Notes: generated by a model from the letters alone, not told the origin. A stretch of DNA of 64,000 nucleotides from JALZEG01 sp035942255 (GCA_035942255.1 DASZDG010000148.1:1-64000), one strand, 5' to 3'. Counted from the first letter of the stretch, positions 51,301 through 61,381 are shown. Program-made: numbers and translations.

Positions 51301-51552
51301 CTACTCGCTTACGACGCTGACCACGCGGCGCCCGCGCAGCCGGTGGAACGTGACCTTCCCCTCGGCCATCGCGAACAGCGTGTCGTCGCTGCCCTTGCCG
51401 ACGTTGAGCCCGGGGTGCAGGCGGGTGCCGCGCTGGCGCACGAGGATCATGCCGGGCCTGGCCTCCTGGCCGCCGAACATCTTGACGCCGAGCCGCTTCG
51501 CCTCGGAGTCACGCCCGTTGCGGGAAGACGATGCTCCCTTCTTATGCGCCAT
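51301..51552 (-). CDS. rpmA: 50S ribosomal protein L27
   Basis: 83 residues: MAHKKGASSSRNGRDSEAKRLGVKMFGGQ, then a RPGMILVRQRGTRLHPGLNVGKGSDDTLFA core. The N-terminus begins directly with AHKKG, so no Firmicutes-type cleaved leader is present. ATG overlaps the rplU stop by 11 bases. Sits near the peptidyl transferase centre. Confidence 0.97.
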   Translation of the reverse strand: MAHKKGASSSRNGRDSEAKRLGVKMFGGQEARPGMILVRQRGTRLHPGLNVGKGSDDTLFAMAEGKVTFHRLRGRRVVSVVSE

Positions 51553-51922
51553 CGTTGCTCCCCTCTTCGCTCGTCGCGGCAGCCGCTGCGGGGGCCTTGC
51601 GCTTACCGCCCCCGCCCAGCGTGATGTCACCGATCTGGATCGTCGTGTACTTCTGGCGGTGCCCGGCGTGGCGCCGGTAGCCGGTCTTGTTGCGGAACTT
51701 GTTGACCTCGACCTTCGGCCCCTTCGTCTCGCCCACGACCTTGCCCACGACCCGCGCACCTTCGAGGTCGGCCCTCTCGGACCGCGCGGTGCCGGAGTCC
51801 TCGACGACGAGGAGCGGCGTGAACTCGACCGAGTCCGACCCGTCCTTCAGGCGCTCGATCTCGATCACGTCGCCGGGGGCGACTTTGTGCTGCTTACCGC
51901 CCGCGCGGATGATGGCGTACAA
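51542..51922 (-). CDS. rplU: 50S ribosomal protein L21
   Basis: 126 residues; MYAIIRAGGKQHKVAPGDVIEIERL and KVVGETKGPKVEVNKFRNKTGYRRHAGHRQKYTTIQI are the L21 signature. The C-terminus carries an Ala-rich tail beyond the usual length. The start codon is TTG 51922 with AAGGAG six to seven bases upstream. First of rplU-rpmA-obgE; a GC-rich, hairpin-forming leader precedes it. Confidence 0.96.
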   Translation of the reverse strand: MYAIIRAGGKQHKVAPGDVIEIERLKDGSDSVEFTPLLVVEDSGTARSERADLEGARVVGKVVGETKGPKVEVNKFRNKTGYRRHAGHRQKYTTIQIGDITLGGGGKRKAPAAAAATSEEGSNDGA

Positions 51923-51940
51923 GGGTCACTCCTTAGATGA

Positions 51941-51988
51941 GGCCGGACTGGCACCCGGCCCTGTGGTGTGGCCGGGCGAGGCGCCCGG
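51941..51988 (-). promoter_or_regulatory. structured leader upstream of rplU (two stem-loops)
   Basis: Two perfect stem-loops in the 108 bases between rng and rplU: CCGGGCG-AGG-CGCCCGG (plus strand 51972-51988) and GGCCGG-N8-CCGGCC (51941-51960). Neither is followed by a U-run. Possible roles are r-protein autoregulation of L21/L27 or an RNase G processing point. Confidence 0.55.
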
Positions 51989-52030
51989 AGGAAACGCAGC
52001 GGGAAGGATACCAAAGGCGCATCTAGCTGC

Positions 52031-53569
52031 CTAATCGACGTCGTGGATGAGGATCCCCCGGCCCTCGCACGTCGGGCACGGGTCCGAGAACGCCTCGACG
52101 ATCCCCGCCGACACGTTCTTCCTGGTCATCTGGACGAGGCCGAGCGGCGAGATGTCGAAGACCTGCGTCCTCGTGCGGTCCCGCCCCAGCTCCTTGCGGA
52201 AGAGCTTGATCACCTCGTCCCGGTTGCCCAGGTCCTCCATGTCGATGAAGTCGATGACGATGATCCCGCCGATGTCCCGGAGCCGGAGCTGCCGCCCCAC
52301 CTCGACCGCGGCCTCCTTGTTCGTGCGGAACACGGTCTCCTCGAGGTTCGACTTCCCGACGAACTTGCCCGTGTTCACGTCGATGACCGTCATCGCCTCG
52401 GTCCGGTCGATCACGAGGTGCCCGCCCGAGGGGAGCCACACCTTGCGGTCGAGCGACTTGCGGATCTGTTCGACCACCCGGAACTCCTCGAAGATCGGAA
52501 GCTTCCCGTCGTAGGTCTCGATGCGCTGCTCGAGCTCCGAGGACGTCGAGCGGACGTAATCGCGCAGCTTCTCCGCCAGCGCGTCGTCGTCGACGATGCA
52601 GCGGGTGACGTCGCGGTTGAAGAGGTCGCGGACCACGCGCATCTCGAGCTCGGGCTCCTCGTAGACGAGCGCGGGGGCCTTCACGCCCTGCGACTTCCTC
52701 CGGATCGTCTCCCACGTCTGCACGACGCGTTCGAGGTCCCGCTTCAGGTCCTCGCGGCCTGCACCCTCGGCGGCGGTCCGCACGATCAGCCCGTGCTCTG
52801 ACGGACGGAGCTCGTTGACGATGTCGCGGAGCCTGCCGCGCTCCGAGTCCGACAGCCGGCGCGAGACGCCGAGCGAGCGCGCGTTCGGCACGAGCACGAG
52901 ATGACGCCCGGCAATCGACACGAGCGCGGTGAGGCGCGCGCCCTTGGACTTCATCGGGTCCTTCGTCACCTGGACGAGGATCGACTGCCCGCTCTTCAGC
53001 ACCGTCTCGATGCGCGGCACCTCGTCACCCTCGTCACCGGCGATGCCGACCTCTCCGGCGTAGAGCACGCCGTTGCGGGACTCGCCGATGTCGATGAACG
53101 ACGCTTCCATCCCGGGCAGGACGTTCTGCACGCGTCCGAGGTAGACGTTGCCGACGATCGAGCGGTCTTCGTCGCGGGCGACGTAGTGCTCGACGATCTG
53201 GTTCTCCTCGAGCACGCCGATCTGGATGCCGCCGGGCTTCGCGTGGACGAGCATCACGCGGTCGGTCTGCTGGACGTTCGTGCGCGGCGACCGCCGTCCG
53301 CGGCCCCCGCGCCCCCGCCCGCGGCGAGTAGAGCCACCCCGGCGCGTCCGTTCGCCGTCCTCGGAGTCCGGCGATCGTTCGGTCTTCTCCCCGGCCGGTG
53401 ACGCCGGTGCGGCGTCGCGCTGCTGCGCCGGCCGGCGGCGCGACCGCCGGCGCGGCGGCTGTCCACCTTCGGCAGGCGCGTTGCCCGGCGGCTCGGCCGG
53501 CGACGCGACCTCTTCGAGGCGCGGGAGCTCCGACGCCTTCTCTCTCTTGCGCGGAGACGGGTCGCTCAC
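52031..53569 (-). CDS. rng: ribonuclease E/G family
   Basis: 512 residues. A Pro/Arg-rich disordered N-terminal ~100 residues (RRRSRRRPAQQR, TRRGRGRGGRGRR) is followed by the catalytic core: S1 domain (VGNVYLGRVQNVLPGMEASFIDIG), DNase I-like domain with metal Asp residues in MTVIDVNTGKFVG and IIVIDFIDME, and a zinc-link CPTC. No long C-terminal degradosome scaffold is present. GTG 53569 overlaps the rodA stop by four bases. RNase E/G matures rRNA and tRNA and degrades mRNA. Confidence 0.94.
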   Translation of the reverse strand: MSDPSPRKREKASELPRLEEVASPAEPPGNAPAEGGQPPRRRSRRRPAQQRDAAPASPAGEKTERSPDSEDGERTRRGGSTRRGRGRGGRGRRSPRTNVQQTDRVMLVHAKPGGIQIGVLEENQIVEHYVARDEDRSIVGNVYLGRVQNVLPGMEASFIDIGESRNGVLYAGEVGIAGDEGDEVPRIETVLKSGQSILVQVTKDPMKSKGARLTALVSIAGRHLVLVPNARSLGVSRRLSDSERGRLRDIVNELRPSEHGLIVRTAAEGAGREDLKRDLERVVQTWETIRRKSQGVKAPALVYEEPELEMRVVRDLFNRDVTRCIVDDDALAEKLRDYVRSTSSELEQRIETYDGKLPIFEEFRVVEQIRKSLDRKVWLPSGGHLVIDRTEAMTVIDVNTGKFVGKSNLEETVFRTNKEAAVEVGRQLRLRDIGGIIVIDFIDMEDLGNRDEVIKLFRKELGRDRTRTQVFDISPLGLVQMTRKNVSAGIVEAFSDPCPTCEGRGILIHDVD

Positions 53570-54744
53570 AGGAACCGCCTCATGTGGATGTTCAGTAGCA
53601 GGCCTACTGCCATGAAGTTGGTGATCAGGCTGGAACCTCCGTAGGAGATGAAGGGCAGGGGGATCCCCGTGATGGGCATGATGCCCATCGTCATACCCAT
53701 GTTGATGAACAGCTGGAACCCCCAGTAGCCGGCGATCCCGGCTGCGATGAGCGTTCCGAAGAGGTCGCGCGACAGCGCGGCGATGCGCAGCGCGCGCCAC
53801 AACAGGAAAGCGAACAACCCGAGCAGCGTCGCCGACCCGACGAATCCGAGCTGCTCGCCCACAGCGGTGAAGATGAAGTCCGTGTGCTGCTCGGGGATGA
53901 AGTCCAGCGACGTCTGGGTGTTCTTGCCCTCGAGCCCCTTCCCGCTCATCCCGCCGGAGCCGATCGCGATCTCCGACTGAGCGAGGTTGTAGCCCTCCGA
54001 CTGCACGTCGGGCGTCGGGTCGAGGAACGCCGTGATGCGCCGGATCTGGTAGTCCTCGAGCATCCCCGCCTGGACGATGAACCCGACGCCGACCACGCCG
54101 AGGATCGCGAGCGCGAGCAGGTGCCGGATCTTCGCTCCGCCGACGAGGAGCATCACGCCGAGCAGCGCGACGAAGACCATCATCGTCCCGAGGTCGGGCT
54201 GCACGTAGATCAGCAGGCATGGCAGGCCGACTATGCCCACCGCCGCGGCGACGTCCCGCGCCCGCACCTGGCCCTTCAGCATCGAGAAGTACGCCGCCAG
54301 TGTCACGATCACGACGACCTTCGCCATCTCGGACGGCTGCATCTGGAAGACGCCGAAGACGATCCAGCGCTGGGAGCCCTGGACCACGTGGCCCAAGGGA
54401 CTGAGCACGGCTACCAGCGCCAGCATCACGCCGCCGTACAGGATCGGGGCGAACGCCTTGAAGTGCCGGTAGTCGAAGAAGCTGACCACGAACAGCACGA
54501 CGGTAGCCGCGATCACGAACATGAGCTGCCGGTCGAGGAACAGCGTCGGGTCGAGGCCCGCCGTCTCCTGCTTGTGCTGCGTCGCCGACAGGATCATCAC
54601 CGCGCCGAAGCCAGTGAGCAGCATCGTGACGAGCAACAGCGTCGGGTCGAGGTGCCGCAGCGGCGCCTTGCGCGCCATGCGGGCCGAGATCGGCTCGCCG
54701 CCGATCCGGTCCACTGCCTCGCCGAAGATCCCCTCCATCGCCAT
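53566..54744 (-). CDS. rodA: rod-shape SEDS glycosyltransferase RodA
   Basis: 392 residues with about ten membrane spans. SEDS motifs: GSQRWIVFGVFQMQPSEMAKV, QPDLGTMMVFVALL, GYNLAQSEIAIGSGGMSGKGL, FIFTAVGEQLGFVGS and the C-terminal PLPFISYGGSSL. It polymerises glycan strands with its PBP2 partner. ATG 54744 overlaps the mrdA stop by four bases; ATG 54738 is an alternative. The order mreB/CD-mrdA-rodA makes this RodA rather than FtsW. Confidence 0.94.
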   Translation of the reverse strand: MAMEGIFGEAVDRIGGEPISARMARKAPLRHLDPTLLLVTMLLTGFGAVMILSATQHKQETAGLDPTLFLDRQLMFVIAATVVLFVVSFFDYRHFKAFAPILYGGVMLALVAVLSPLGHVVQGSQRWIVFGVFQMQPSEMAKVVVIVTLAAYFSMLKGQVRARDVAAAVGIVGLPCLLIYVQPDLGTMMVFVALLGVMLLVGGAKIRHLLALAILGVVGVGFIVQAGMLEDYQIRRITAFLDPTPDVQSEGYNLAQSEIAIGSGGMSGKGLEGKNTQTSLDFIPEQHTDFIFTAVGEQLGFVGSATLLGLFAFLLWRALRIAALSRDLFGTLIAAGIAGYWGFQLFINMGMTMGIMPITGIPLPFISYGGSSLITNFMAVGLLLNIHMRRFL

Positions 54745-56795
54745 CAGCCGGACGCGTCCTGGCCGAGGCTGACGTCGGTCTCCTTGTCGAGGCCGAACAG
54801 CCCCTCGAACACCTGGCGCGCGATGGGGGCCGCGGTCTCGCCGCCGTGCCCGGCCTTCGCGACGTACACCGACACCACGTACTGCGGGTCGTCCGCAGGC
54901 GCGTACGCGACGAACCACGCGTAGTTCTCGTCCAGCTCCGACTCGCCGATCTGCGCCGTACCGGTCTTGCCCGCCACCGGGAACCGGTCGAGCGGGAAGC
55001 CGGCGAACGCCCCGGCGGCCGTCCCGTTGTCACCCGAGACCACGTCGACGAGGCCCTCGCGGATCACGCCGAGCTCGGTCGCGTCGAGCGGGAGCCTCCG
55101 GACGACCTCGGGACGGATCTCGCGGACGATCTCCTCCTCACCGGTCTCCGGATCGGGCTGCCCGATCTGCCGTCCCACGTGCGGCTCCCACACCTGCCCC
55201 GAGTCGGCGGCGATCGCGGCGTACGACACAGCGATCTGCAGGGGGCTGACGACGAGGTCGCCCTGGCCGATCGACATGTTGACGGTGAAGCCGGGGAGCC
55301 AGCCGTCGAAGCAGCCGAGCCCGTCGGCGCGGTACTCGTCGCACCACTCCTTGTCCGGGACGCGCCCGTCGGCCTCGTAGGGAAGGTCGACACCCGTGTC
55401 CTCGCCGAAGCCGGACGCCCGGATGTAGTCCTGGAAGCGCTCGCTCCCGTCGCCGTTCGCGGCCCCCCAGCGGTCCTCCATCTGCCAGCCGAGCTCGTAA
55501 TAGAACGTGTCGCACGAGATCTCGAGCGACTCGGGGAAGCCGATCGAGCCGAAGTCGACCGACGTCCAGTTGTTGAACACGGTCGTGATCCCGGTCGCGC
55601 CGTACTCCTTGTACGGCGGGCAGTCGAGGTAGCTCGTGGGCGACGCGACGTCGTTCGCCAGCGCGGCCCCCGCGGTGACGACCTTGAACGTCGAGCCCGG
55701 CGGCACCCCGGCCTGGATCGCGCGGTTGGGCTCGGCGTCGTCCTCGGGATCGGCCGCGTCGCCGCGCAGCCTCTCCTGCTCCGCGACGCTCAGCCCGTCC
55801 GCGAGCATCGACGGGTCGTAGGTCGGGTAGCTCGCCATCGCGACGATCCCGCCGTCGTTCGGGTCCATCACGACGACCGCGCCGTTGGGGGCCTCCTCAC
55901 CGGCGCCGCGCGCCGCCTGGATGCCGCTCTCGAGCGCCCTCTCGGTGACCTTCTGCGCCTCGACGTCGAGCGACAGGATCAGGTCCTTCCCCGGCTCCTC
56001 GACCTGCCTGGTCTGCGCGTCCTGCACGACGTCGCCCGCGGAGTTCACGACCTTCGCCTCGATCTCCGGCTTCCCGCGGAGCCAGCGGTCGTACGTCCGC
56101 TCGACGCCGTTCTTGCCGATGAGGTCGCCCGCCTCGTACGGGGGCTTCGCGTCCTTGAACTCCGGCAGCTCGAGCTCTTCCGCGTAGATCTCGCCGACGT
56201 ACCCGAGCACGTGCGCCGCGACCTTCCCGTGCGGGTACGTGCGCACGGGAAGCTCCTCCGCCGCGACGCCGGGGAAGTCCTCCGGGTTCTCCTCGATCCA
56301 GTACACGACCGCTTCCGGCACGTCGTTCACGACCGCGACGGGCTTGTACGGCGAGACCGTCGCGTTGTTCAGCTCCGCGCGCATCTCCTTGACCTTCGCC
56401 ACGACTGCACGATCGCGCTCGCGGCCCTTGAGGCGCTCGGGCACGAGCAGACGCGCGACCTCGTAGAGCACCTTGCGCTCCTTCAGCGAGCCCGGCTCGA
56501 TCCTCTGCCGGTCGATCGTGATCGACAGCGAGTCGCGGTTGCCCACGAGCACCTCGCCGTTGCGGTCGAGGATCCGGCCGCGTTCGGGCTCGGAGTACAC
56601 GAGCCGGATGCGGTTCTCCTTCGCCGCGGTCCGGTAGTCGCCGACGGCGAGGACCTGCAGGTACCAGAGCCGCGAGAACAGCGCGACGAACGCCGCGACG
56701 AGCAACACCGCCATCACGGCGAGCCGGAGCACGGTCCGGTCCGGTCCCTGCCCGCGGTCGGGACCGAGCGCGGGGCCGCCGTTGCCGGTCACCAT
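54744..56795 (-). CDS. mrdA: penicillin-binding protein 2 (class B transpeptidase)
   Basis: 683 residues: one N-terminal membrane span (about 25-47), a pedestal domain (GRILDRNGEVLVGNRDSL, YPHGKVAAHVLGYVG), and the transpeptidase with SxxK in PPGSTFKVVTA near 396-399, an SxD-type motif at SCD, and KTG in VAGKTGTAQ near 612. Partner of RodA in elongation. ATG 56795 is used; GTG 56792 overlaps the mreD stop and is also possible. Both starts overlap mreD. Confidence 0.95.
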   Translation of the reverse strand: MVTGNGGPALGPDRGQGPDRTVLRLAVMAVLLVAAFVALFSRLWYLQVLAVGDYRTAAKENRIRLVYSEPERGRILDRNGEVLVGNRDSLSITIDRQRIEPGSLKERKVLYEVARLLVPERLKGRERDRAVVAKVKEMRAELNNATVSPYKPVAVVNDVPEAVVYWIEENPEDFPGVAAEELPVRTYPHGKVAAHVLGYVGEIYAEELELPEFKDAKPPYEAGDLIGKNGVERTYDRWLRGKPEIEAKVVNSAGDVVQDAQTRQVEEPGKDLILSLDVEAQKVTERALESGIQAARGAGEEAPNGAVVVMDPNDGGIVAMASYPTYDPSMLADGLSVAEQERLRGDAADPEDDAEPNRAIQAGVPPGSTFKVVTAGAALANDVASPTSYLDCPPYKEYGATGITTVFNNWTSVDFGSIGFPESLEISCDTFYYELGWQMEDRWGAANGDGSERFQDYIRASGFGEDTGVDLPYEADGRVPDKEWCDEYRADGLGCFDGWLPGFTVNMSIGQGDLVVSPLQIAVSYAAIAADSGQVWEPHVGRQIGQPDPETGEEEIVREIRPEVVRRLPLDATELGVIREGLVDVVSGDNGTAAGAFAGFPLDRFPVAGKTGTAQIGESELDENYAWFVAYAPADDPQYVVSVYVAKAGHGGETAAPIARQVFEGLFGLDKETDVSLGQDASG

Positions 56796-57352
56796 CGGTG
56801 CACCTTCTCGGGGCGGTAGCGGTCGGCGACGCGGCGCACCAGCGGGAACACGAACGGCGTCAGCAGGGTGTTGTAGAGCACGACGAGCCCCGAGACGCGG
56901 GCGGTGTAGCCGAGGCCGACCCACGGCTCGCCGAGGATGATCGACAGCGACGCGTACGCGAACTCCGCGACGGCCGACGCCAGGGCGACGACCAGAACGG
57001 GGGTCCACACGGAGTCGGCCGGCGCGTACTGGCGCAGGATCCCGACGCCGTACCCGACGAGCGTGTACACGAGCGCGGTGAGGCCGATGACGGTCGGGAA
57101 CGGGAGCAGGTCCTGCAGCAGCCCGGCGCAGAAGCCGGTCACGAGGCCGACGCGTTCGCCGTCGAGGTACGCGAACGACACGACGACGACGAGCACCACC
57201 TGGGGGATCACGCCGAGGACCGTCGCCTGCGCCAGCAGCGTCGACTGCAGCGCGAGCGTGACCACGACGACGGCCGCGACTGCGAACACCCTCGGCAGGC
57301 CGATCTCCCGGAGGATCCCCGGCGCGCGGGGCTCGCGGACGGTCATAGCCAT
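56789..57352 (-). CDS. mreD: rod-shape-determining protein MreD
   Basis: 187 residues with five to six membrane spans (ALQSTLLAQATVLGVIPQVVLVVVVSFAYLDGERVGLVTGFCAGLLQDLL... PFVFPLVRRVADRYRPEKVHRW). The membrane topology, size and position directly between mreC and mrdA identify it. Overlaps mrdA by seven bases and starts one base after the mreC stop. Confidence 0.93.
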   Translation of the reverse strand: MAMTVREPRAPGILREIGLPRVFAVAAVVVVTLALQSTLLAQATVLGVIPQVVLVVVVSFAYLDGERVGLVTGFCAGLLQDLLPFPTVIGLTALVYTLVGYGVGILRQYAPADSVWTPVLVVALASAVAEFAYASLSIILGEPWVGLGYTARVSGLVVLYNTLLTPFVFPLVRRVADRYRPEKVHRW

Positions 57353-57353
57353 G

Positions 57354-58208
57354 TCACGATCCCTCGTTCATCGTGAGACGGGGGCCGCTCTCCACGAGCA
57401 CCTGCACGAAGTCGAGCGTGGTGAAGTCGACGTACGGCTCGACCTCTATCTCCTTGGTCGACTCGCGGACGTCGCCGCCGACGTCGACGATGTAGCCGAT
57501 CGGGATGCCGCCGGGGAAGATGCCGCCGTCGTACCCGGAGGTAACGACCTTGTCGTCGACCTCGGCCTCCGCGTTGACGCCGATGAGCTCGAACTTCAGG
57601 GGCTGCCCGGCTCCGTCACCCCGGACCGTCCCGGCGTCGCGGCCCCCGCTCACCCGGGCGCCGGCGGCGCCCTTCGGGTCGACGAGGTACAGCACCGTCG
57701 CCTGGTGCGAGCTCGCGGAGATGACCTTCCCGACGAGCCCCTCCGGCGCGATCACCGCCATGTCGGGCTCGATCCCGTCGGAGCGTCCCTTGTCGATGAT
57801 CGCCGCCCAGATGAAGTTGTTCGGGCCCTTCGCGATCACGCGCGCGTTGACGCGGTCCCCCGTCACCCAGGAGCTCTCGAGCTCGAGGAGCTGGGCGAGG
57901 CGGGTGTTCTCGTTGATCAGCTCCTCCGCCTGGCGGTTCTCGGCCTCGAGCTGCGCGACCGTGTCCTCGAGCTCGGCGTTCCGGCTCCTCAGGCTCCCGA
58001 GCTCACCGAGGGAGGAGAAGAAGTTCCCGACCGGGCGGAAGACCGTCGTGAAGCCGCGCTGAATGGGGGCCACCAGGGTGACCGAGAAATCCTTGGCCCG
58101 CTCGAGCGGCCCCCCTGGGCCCTGCCGGTAGTCGAGTGTGATTACCAGGACGGCCAGGGCGAGGAAGACGAGCAGCAGCAGCCGCCCTCGTCCGTTGCGG
58201 CGATACAT
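57354..58208 (-). CDS. mreC: rod-shape-determining protein MreC
   Basis: 284 residues: short cytoplasmic Arg-rich tail, one span (about 9-26), coiled coil (about 72-112, ELEDTVAQLEAENRQAEELINENTRL), and the periplasmic beta-domain (VIAKGPNNFIWAAIIDKGRSDGIEPDMAVIAPEGLVGKV; GGRDAGTVRG; VVTSGYDGGIFPGGIPIGYI). Scaffolds the elongasome between MreB and PBP2/RodA. ATG 58208. Its upstream neighbour is the LVIVD-like gene instead of mreB. Confidence 0.95.
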   Translation of the reverse strand: MYRRNGRGRLLLLVFLALAVLVITLDYRQGPGGPLERAKDFSVTLVAPIQRGFTTVFRPVGNFFSSLGELGSLRSRNAELEDTVAQLEAENRQAEELINENTRLAQLLELESSWVTGDRVNARVIAKGPNNFIWAAIIDKGRSDGIEPDMAVIAPEGLVGKVISASSHQATVLYLVDPKGAAGARVSGGRDAGTVRGDGAGQPLKFELIGVNAEAEVDDKVVTSGYDGGIFPGGIPIGYIVDVGGDVRESTKEIEVEPYVDFTTLDFVQVLVESGPRLTMNEGS

Positions 58209-58223
58209 CCGTTGTCAGACCTC

Positions 58224-58238
58224 TTCGCCAATAGCGAA
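58224..58238. promoter_or_regulatory. inverted repeat just upstream of mreC
   Basis: TTCGC-CAATA-GCGAA, a perfect 5-bp palindrome starting 16 bases upstream of the mreC ATG, followed on the plus strand by AAAA (TTTT on the minus strand before it). It could be an operator or a small 5' UTR hairpin. The rest of the 196-base mreC upstream region has no other recognised element. Confidence 0.35.
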
Positions 58239-58384
58239 AAACTTGGGGGCAGCGCTTGCGCGTCCGTCGCCCGCGCGACGGAGGCCGCCCTACGAAGGGC
58301 CATCGTAGCCCTGATGGGTGAATTCGCCTCAAACAGCGCCTGACCTGCCCAAACGCCGTTCCCGCGAAAAATCGGAGCCCTGTC

Positions 58385-58406
58385 AGGTGGCCCCGCGTGG
58401 CCACCT
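58385..58406 (-). terminator. stem-loop at the stop codon of the LVIVD-like gene
   Basis: AGGTGGCC-CCGCGT-GGCCACCT, a perfect 8-bp stem with a 6-base loop that overlaps the TAG of the gene at 58405. No U-run follows on the minus strand, so it may be an RNA 3'-stabilising structure rather than an intrinsic terminator. Confidence 0.45.
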
Positions 58407-60195
58407 ATTTCCGGCGGCCCGCCATCCCTGCGGCCGTCAATAGGCCGAGGGCCACGATGATCCCGGCCGACGGCTCTCTATCGGGCGGCGCCGCCGGCAT
58501 CAGCTCCGCGGGAGGGGGCGTGCCCTTCTTGTTCGGCGTCCCCGTCCACGAGAAGACGTCGATGCCCCGGCCGATGTCCGACGAGACCAGGTAGTACGTC
58601 TTGGTCCCGTCGTCGTTCTTCACGATCTTGAAGGGCTGCACCGCCCACTGGTTCGTCCCCTCCGGCACCCATGTAGCCGTCTCCCGGAACACGACACCGC
58701 CGTTGTCGTCGAAGAAGTAGTCGACGATCTTGGTCCCCTGGCTGTACCAGGAGATGAAGAACCGCTGCTCGCCGGGCACGAGCTCGATGCGATGGGACGT
58801 GCAGAAGGTCGGCCCGGGCACCTGGACCGAGCCGATGAACACCGCCTTCTGATGATCGGGTGTCTCGGCGTAACGGATGTTCGAAGGGTCCGAGATGTCG
58901 AACATGTGGATGCCCCCGTTGCCGTAGGGGTTCTCCTGCTCCGGCGCGCACGACGCACCACCCGGGACGATGCCACCGCCGCGTTCGTCGGTGACGAGCA
59001 TGTACTCGTTGCCGGGGAGCGGAACCGCCTCGTGCGACACCGCGACGCCCTCGCGCGACGGCACGTTCACGTTGTTGTTGCACCGATCCGGCTGGCCCGG
59101 CTCCGGGCCGGTACCGCAATCGCGTCCGGGATGGTGGAAGCTTCCGAGGAACTTCCATCCCTTCGCCTGCGGGATCGCCTCGCCCTCCTCCGGCGTCGCC
59201 AGCGCGGCGCAGTCGGTCACCATCGCCCCCGTCTCCGTTCCCTCGATGACCTCACACGGGAGCGGCTTCCCCTTCACCGCACCCGTTCGGGGGTTCGTCA
59301 GGTTACTCACGTCGAAGATCGCCGTGCCGCTGAGGGCCGCGCAATACAGCCGGCCGGGCCGCGCCACGATGTCGTGGCACGAGGAGTCGAAGCCCTCGAT
59401 GGGCTTCCCCTCGCGGTCGACGTTGTTGGTCCAACCGGGTTGGAACTGCATCCGGAATACCTTCGGCCGGCAGGACTTGCGCCTCTGCTCGAGGGTCTGC
59501 TTCCTCTTCATGCAGGAGCGGATGTCTACGACGTCGATCTGCGCCTCGGCGGTGTTGTTGAACGTCGAGCTGCTGTTGTAGATGATCCACGGCCGCGTCG
59601 CGTCGACTGTCGCGTTGTGCGACGTCCCCTGATGCCTGGTGAGGTGGACTTCGCGCGGCTGGAACTTCTTCTTCTTGTGGAGCTTGGTCACGTCGATCAG
59701 CTCGAGCCCGCCGCCGTTGGGGTCGTGGCACCTACCGCCGGGGTTCCCCGGCGAGTCCGTCGTGTCGACCACGATCGTGACGCCGTTGCGCCGCGCGACC
59801 GAAGCGTCGTGCTGGAGGCCGGTAGCGGCCGACTCGTTCGTGGCGCACGCGCTCGAGCCGTGGTCGGCGAACCATTTGACCGCGACCTTCTTCTTCCTGT
59901 TGAGCAGCCGGACCATCCTCTGGCCCACATGCTGCTGCGGTCCGCCTCCGAGGGTGCCGGACGACATGAAGAGCCGGCGCCTGAGCTTGAAGATCTCGAG
60001 ATCGGTGCCGGGGTTCGGCGGGAACCCGGTGATGTACTCCCACTCGCCCTCGCCGGACGTGAGGGCCTGCGGAGGCGCGGGCGACGTGGTTGACGACAGC
60101 GGCTCCCGCGGATTCGTGTGATCGGCGAGGGCCGGAGCGGCCCACCCCGTGACGAGCAACGCAAGGGATAGGGACAGAGCGAACGATTGCAGCAC
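58405..60195 (-). CDS. secreted LVIVD-like propeller protein with C-terminal membrane anchor
   Basis: 596 residues: signal peptide (LSLALLVTGWAAPALA), a Ser/Thr/Pro-rich linker, then a large domain with propeller-like blocks (GLELIDVTKLHKKKKF, AQIDVVDIRSCMKRK, GTAIFDVSNLTNPRTG, GIHMFDISDPSNIRY, KIVDYFFDDNGGVVF), paired cysteines and many His. The C-terminus PDREPSAGIIVALGLLTAAGMAGRRK is a span plus basic end, resembling a sorting/anchor signal. GTG 60195 has GGGAGG seven bases upstream. Located between mreB and mreC on the same strand. Function unknown. Confidence 0.8.
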   Translation of the reverse strand: MLQSFALSLSLALLVTGWAAPALADHTNPREPLSSTTSPAPPQALTSGEGEWEYITGFPPNPGTDLEIFKLRRRLFMSSGTLGGGPQQHVGQRMVRLLNRKKKVAVKWFADHGSSACATNESAATGLQHDASVARRNGVTIVVDTTDSPGNPGGRCHDPNGGGLELIDVTKLHKKKKFQPREVHLTRHQGTSHNATVDATRPWIIYNSSSTFNNTAEAQIDVVDIRSCMKRKQTLEQRRKSCRPKVFRMQFQPGWTNNVDREGKPIEGFDSSCHDIVARPGRLYCAALSGTAIFDVSNLTNPRTGAVKGKPLPCEVIEGTETGAMVTDCAALATPEEGEAIPQAKGWKFLGSFHHPGRDCGTGPEPGQPDRCNNNVNVPSREGVAVSHEAVPLPGNEYMLVTDERGGGIVPGGASCAPEQENPYGNGGIHMFDISDPSNIRYAETPDHQKAVFIGSVQVPGPTFCTSHRIELVPGEQRFFISWYSQGTKIVDYFFDDNGGVVFRETATWVPEGTNQWAVQPFKIVKNDDGTKTYYLVSSDIGRGIDVFSWTGTPNKKGTPPPAELMPAAPPDREPSAGIIVALGLLTAAGMAGRRK

Positions 60196-60272
60196 AGGGG
60201 GCCTCCCACGGTTTCCGTCACGCCTACGGAGGCATTACCCGGACCGCGAGACCGCCAACCGGGGGACGCGAC

Positions 60273-60290
60273 CGTCGCCGAAGGCGACGA
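60273..60290. repeat. repeated hairpin element, copy 1
   Basis: CGTCGCCGAAGGCGACGA; its core GTCGCC-GAA-GGCGAC is a perfect 6-bp hairpin. An identical 18-base copy occurs at 61455-61472, so the two flank mreB. Might be a short interspersed palindromic repeat. Confidence 0.6.
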
Positions 60291-60318
60291 AGCCGAGCGC
60301 CGTGAAGGTTCGCGTCGG

Positions 60319-60341
60319 GCGGGATCGCTTTGCGATCCCGC
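60319..60341 (-). terminator. stem-loop after mreB
   Basis: GCGGGATCGC-TTT-GCGATCCCGC, a perfect 10-bp stem with a 3-base loop, beginning eight bases past the mreB stop. It could end the mreB transcript or attenuate readthrough to the next gene; no U-run follows on the minus strand. Confidence 0.6.
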
Positions 60342-60349
60342 TAGAGCAA

Positions 60350-61381
<1,032 letters not shown>

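Noticed and set aside
60241..60349. CRISPR-like array because of hairpins near mreB
   Set aside because: Only two hairpin copies, far apart; no regularly spaced repeats anywhere in the window.
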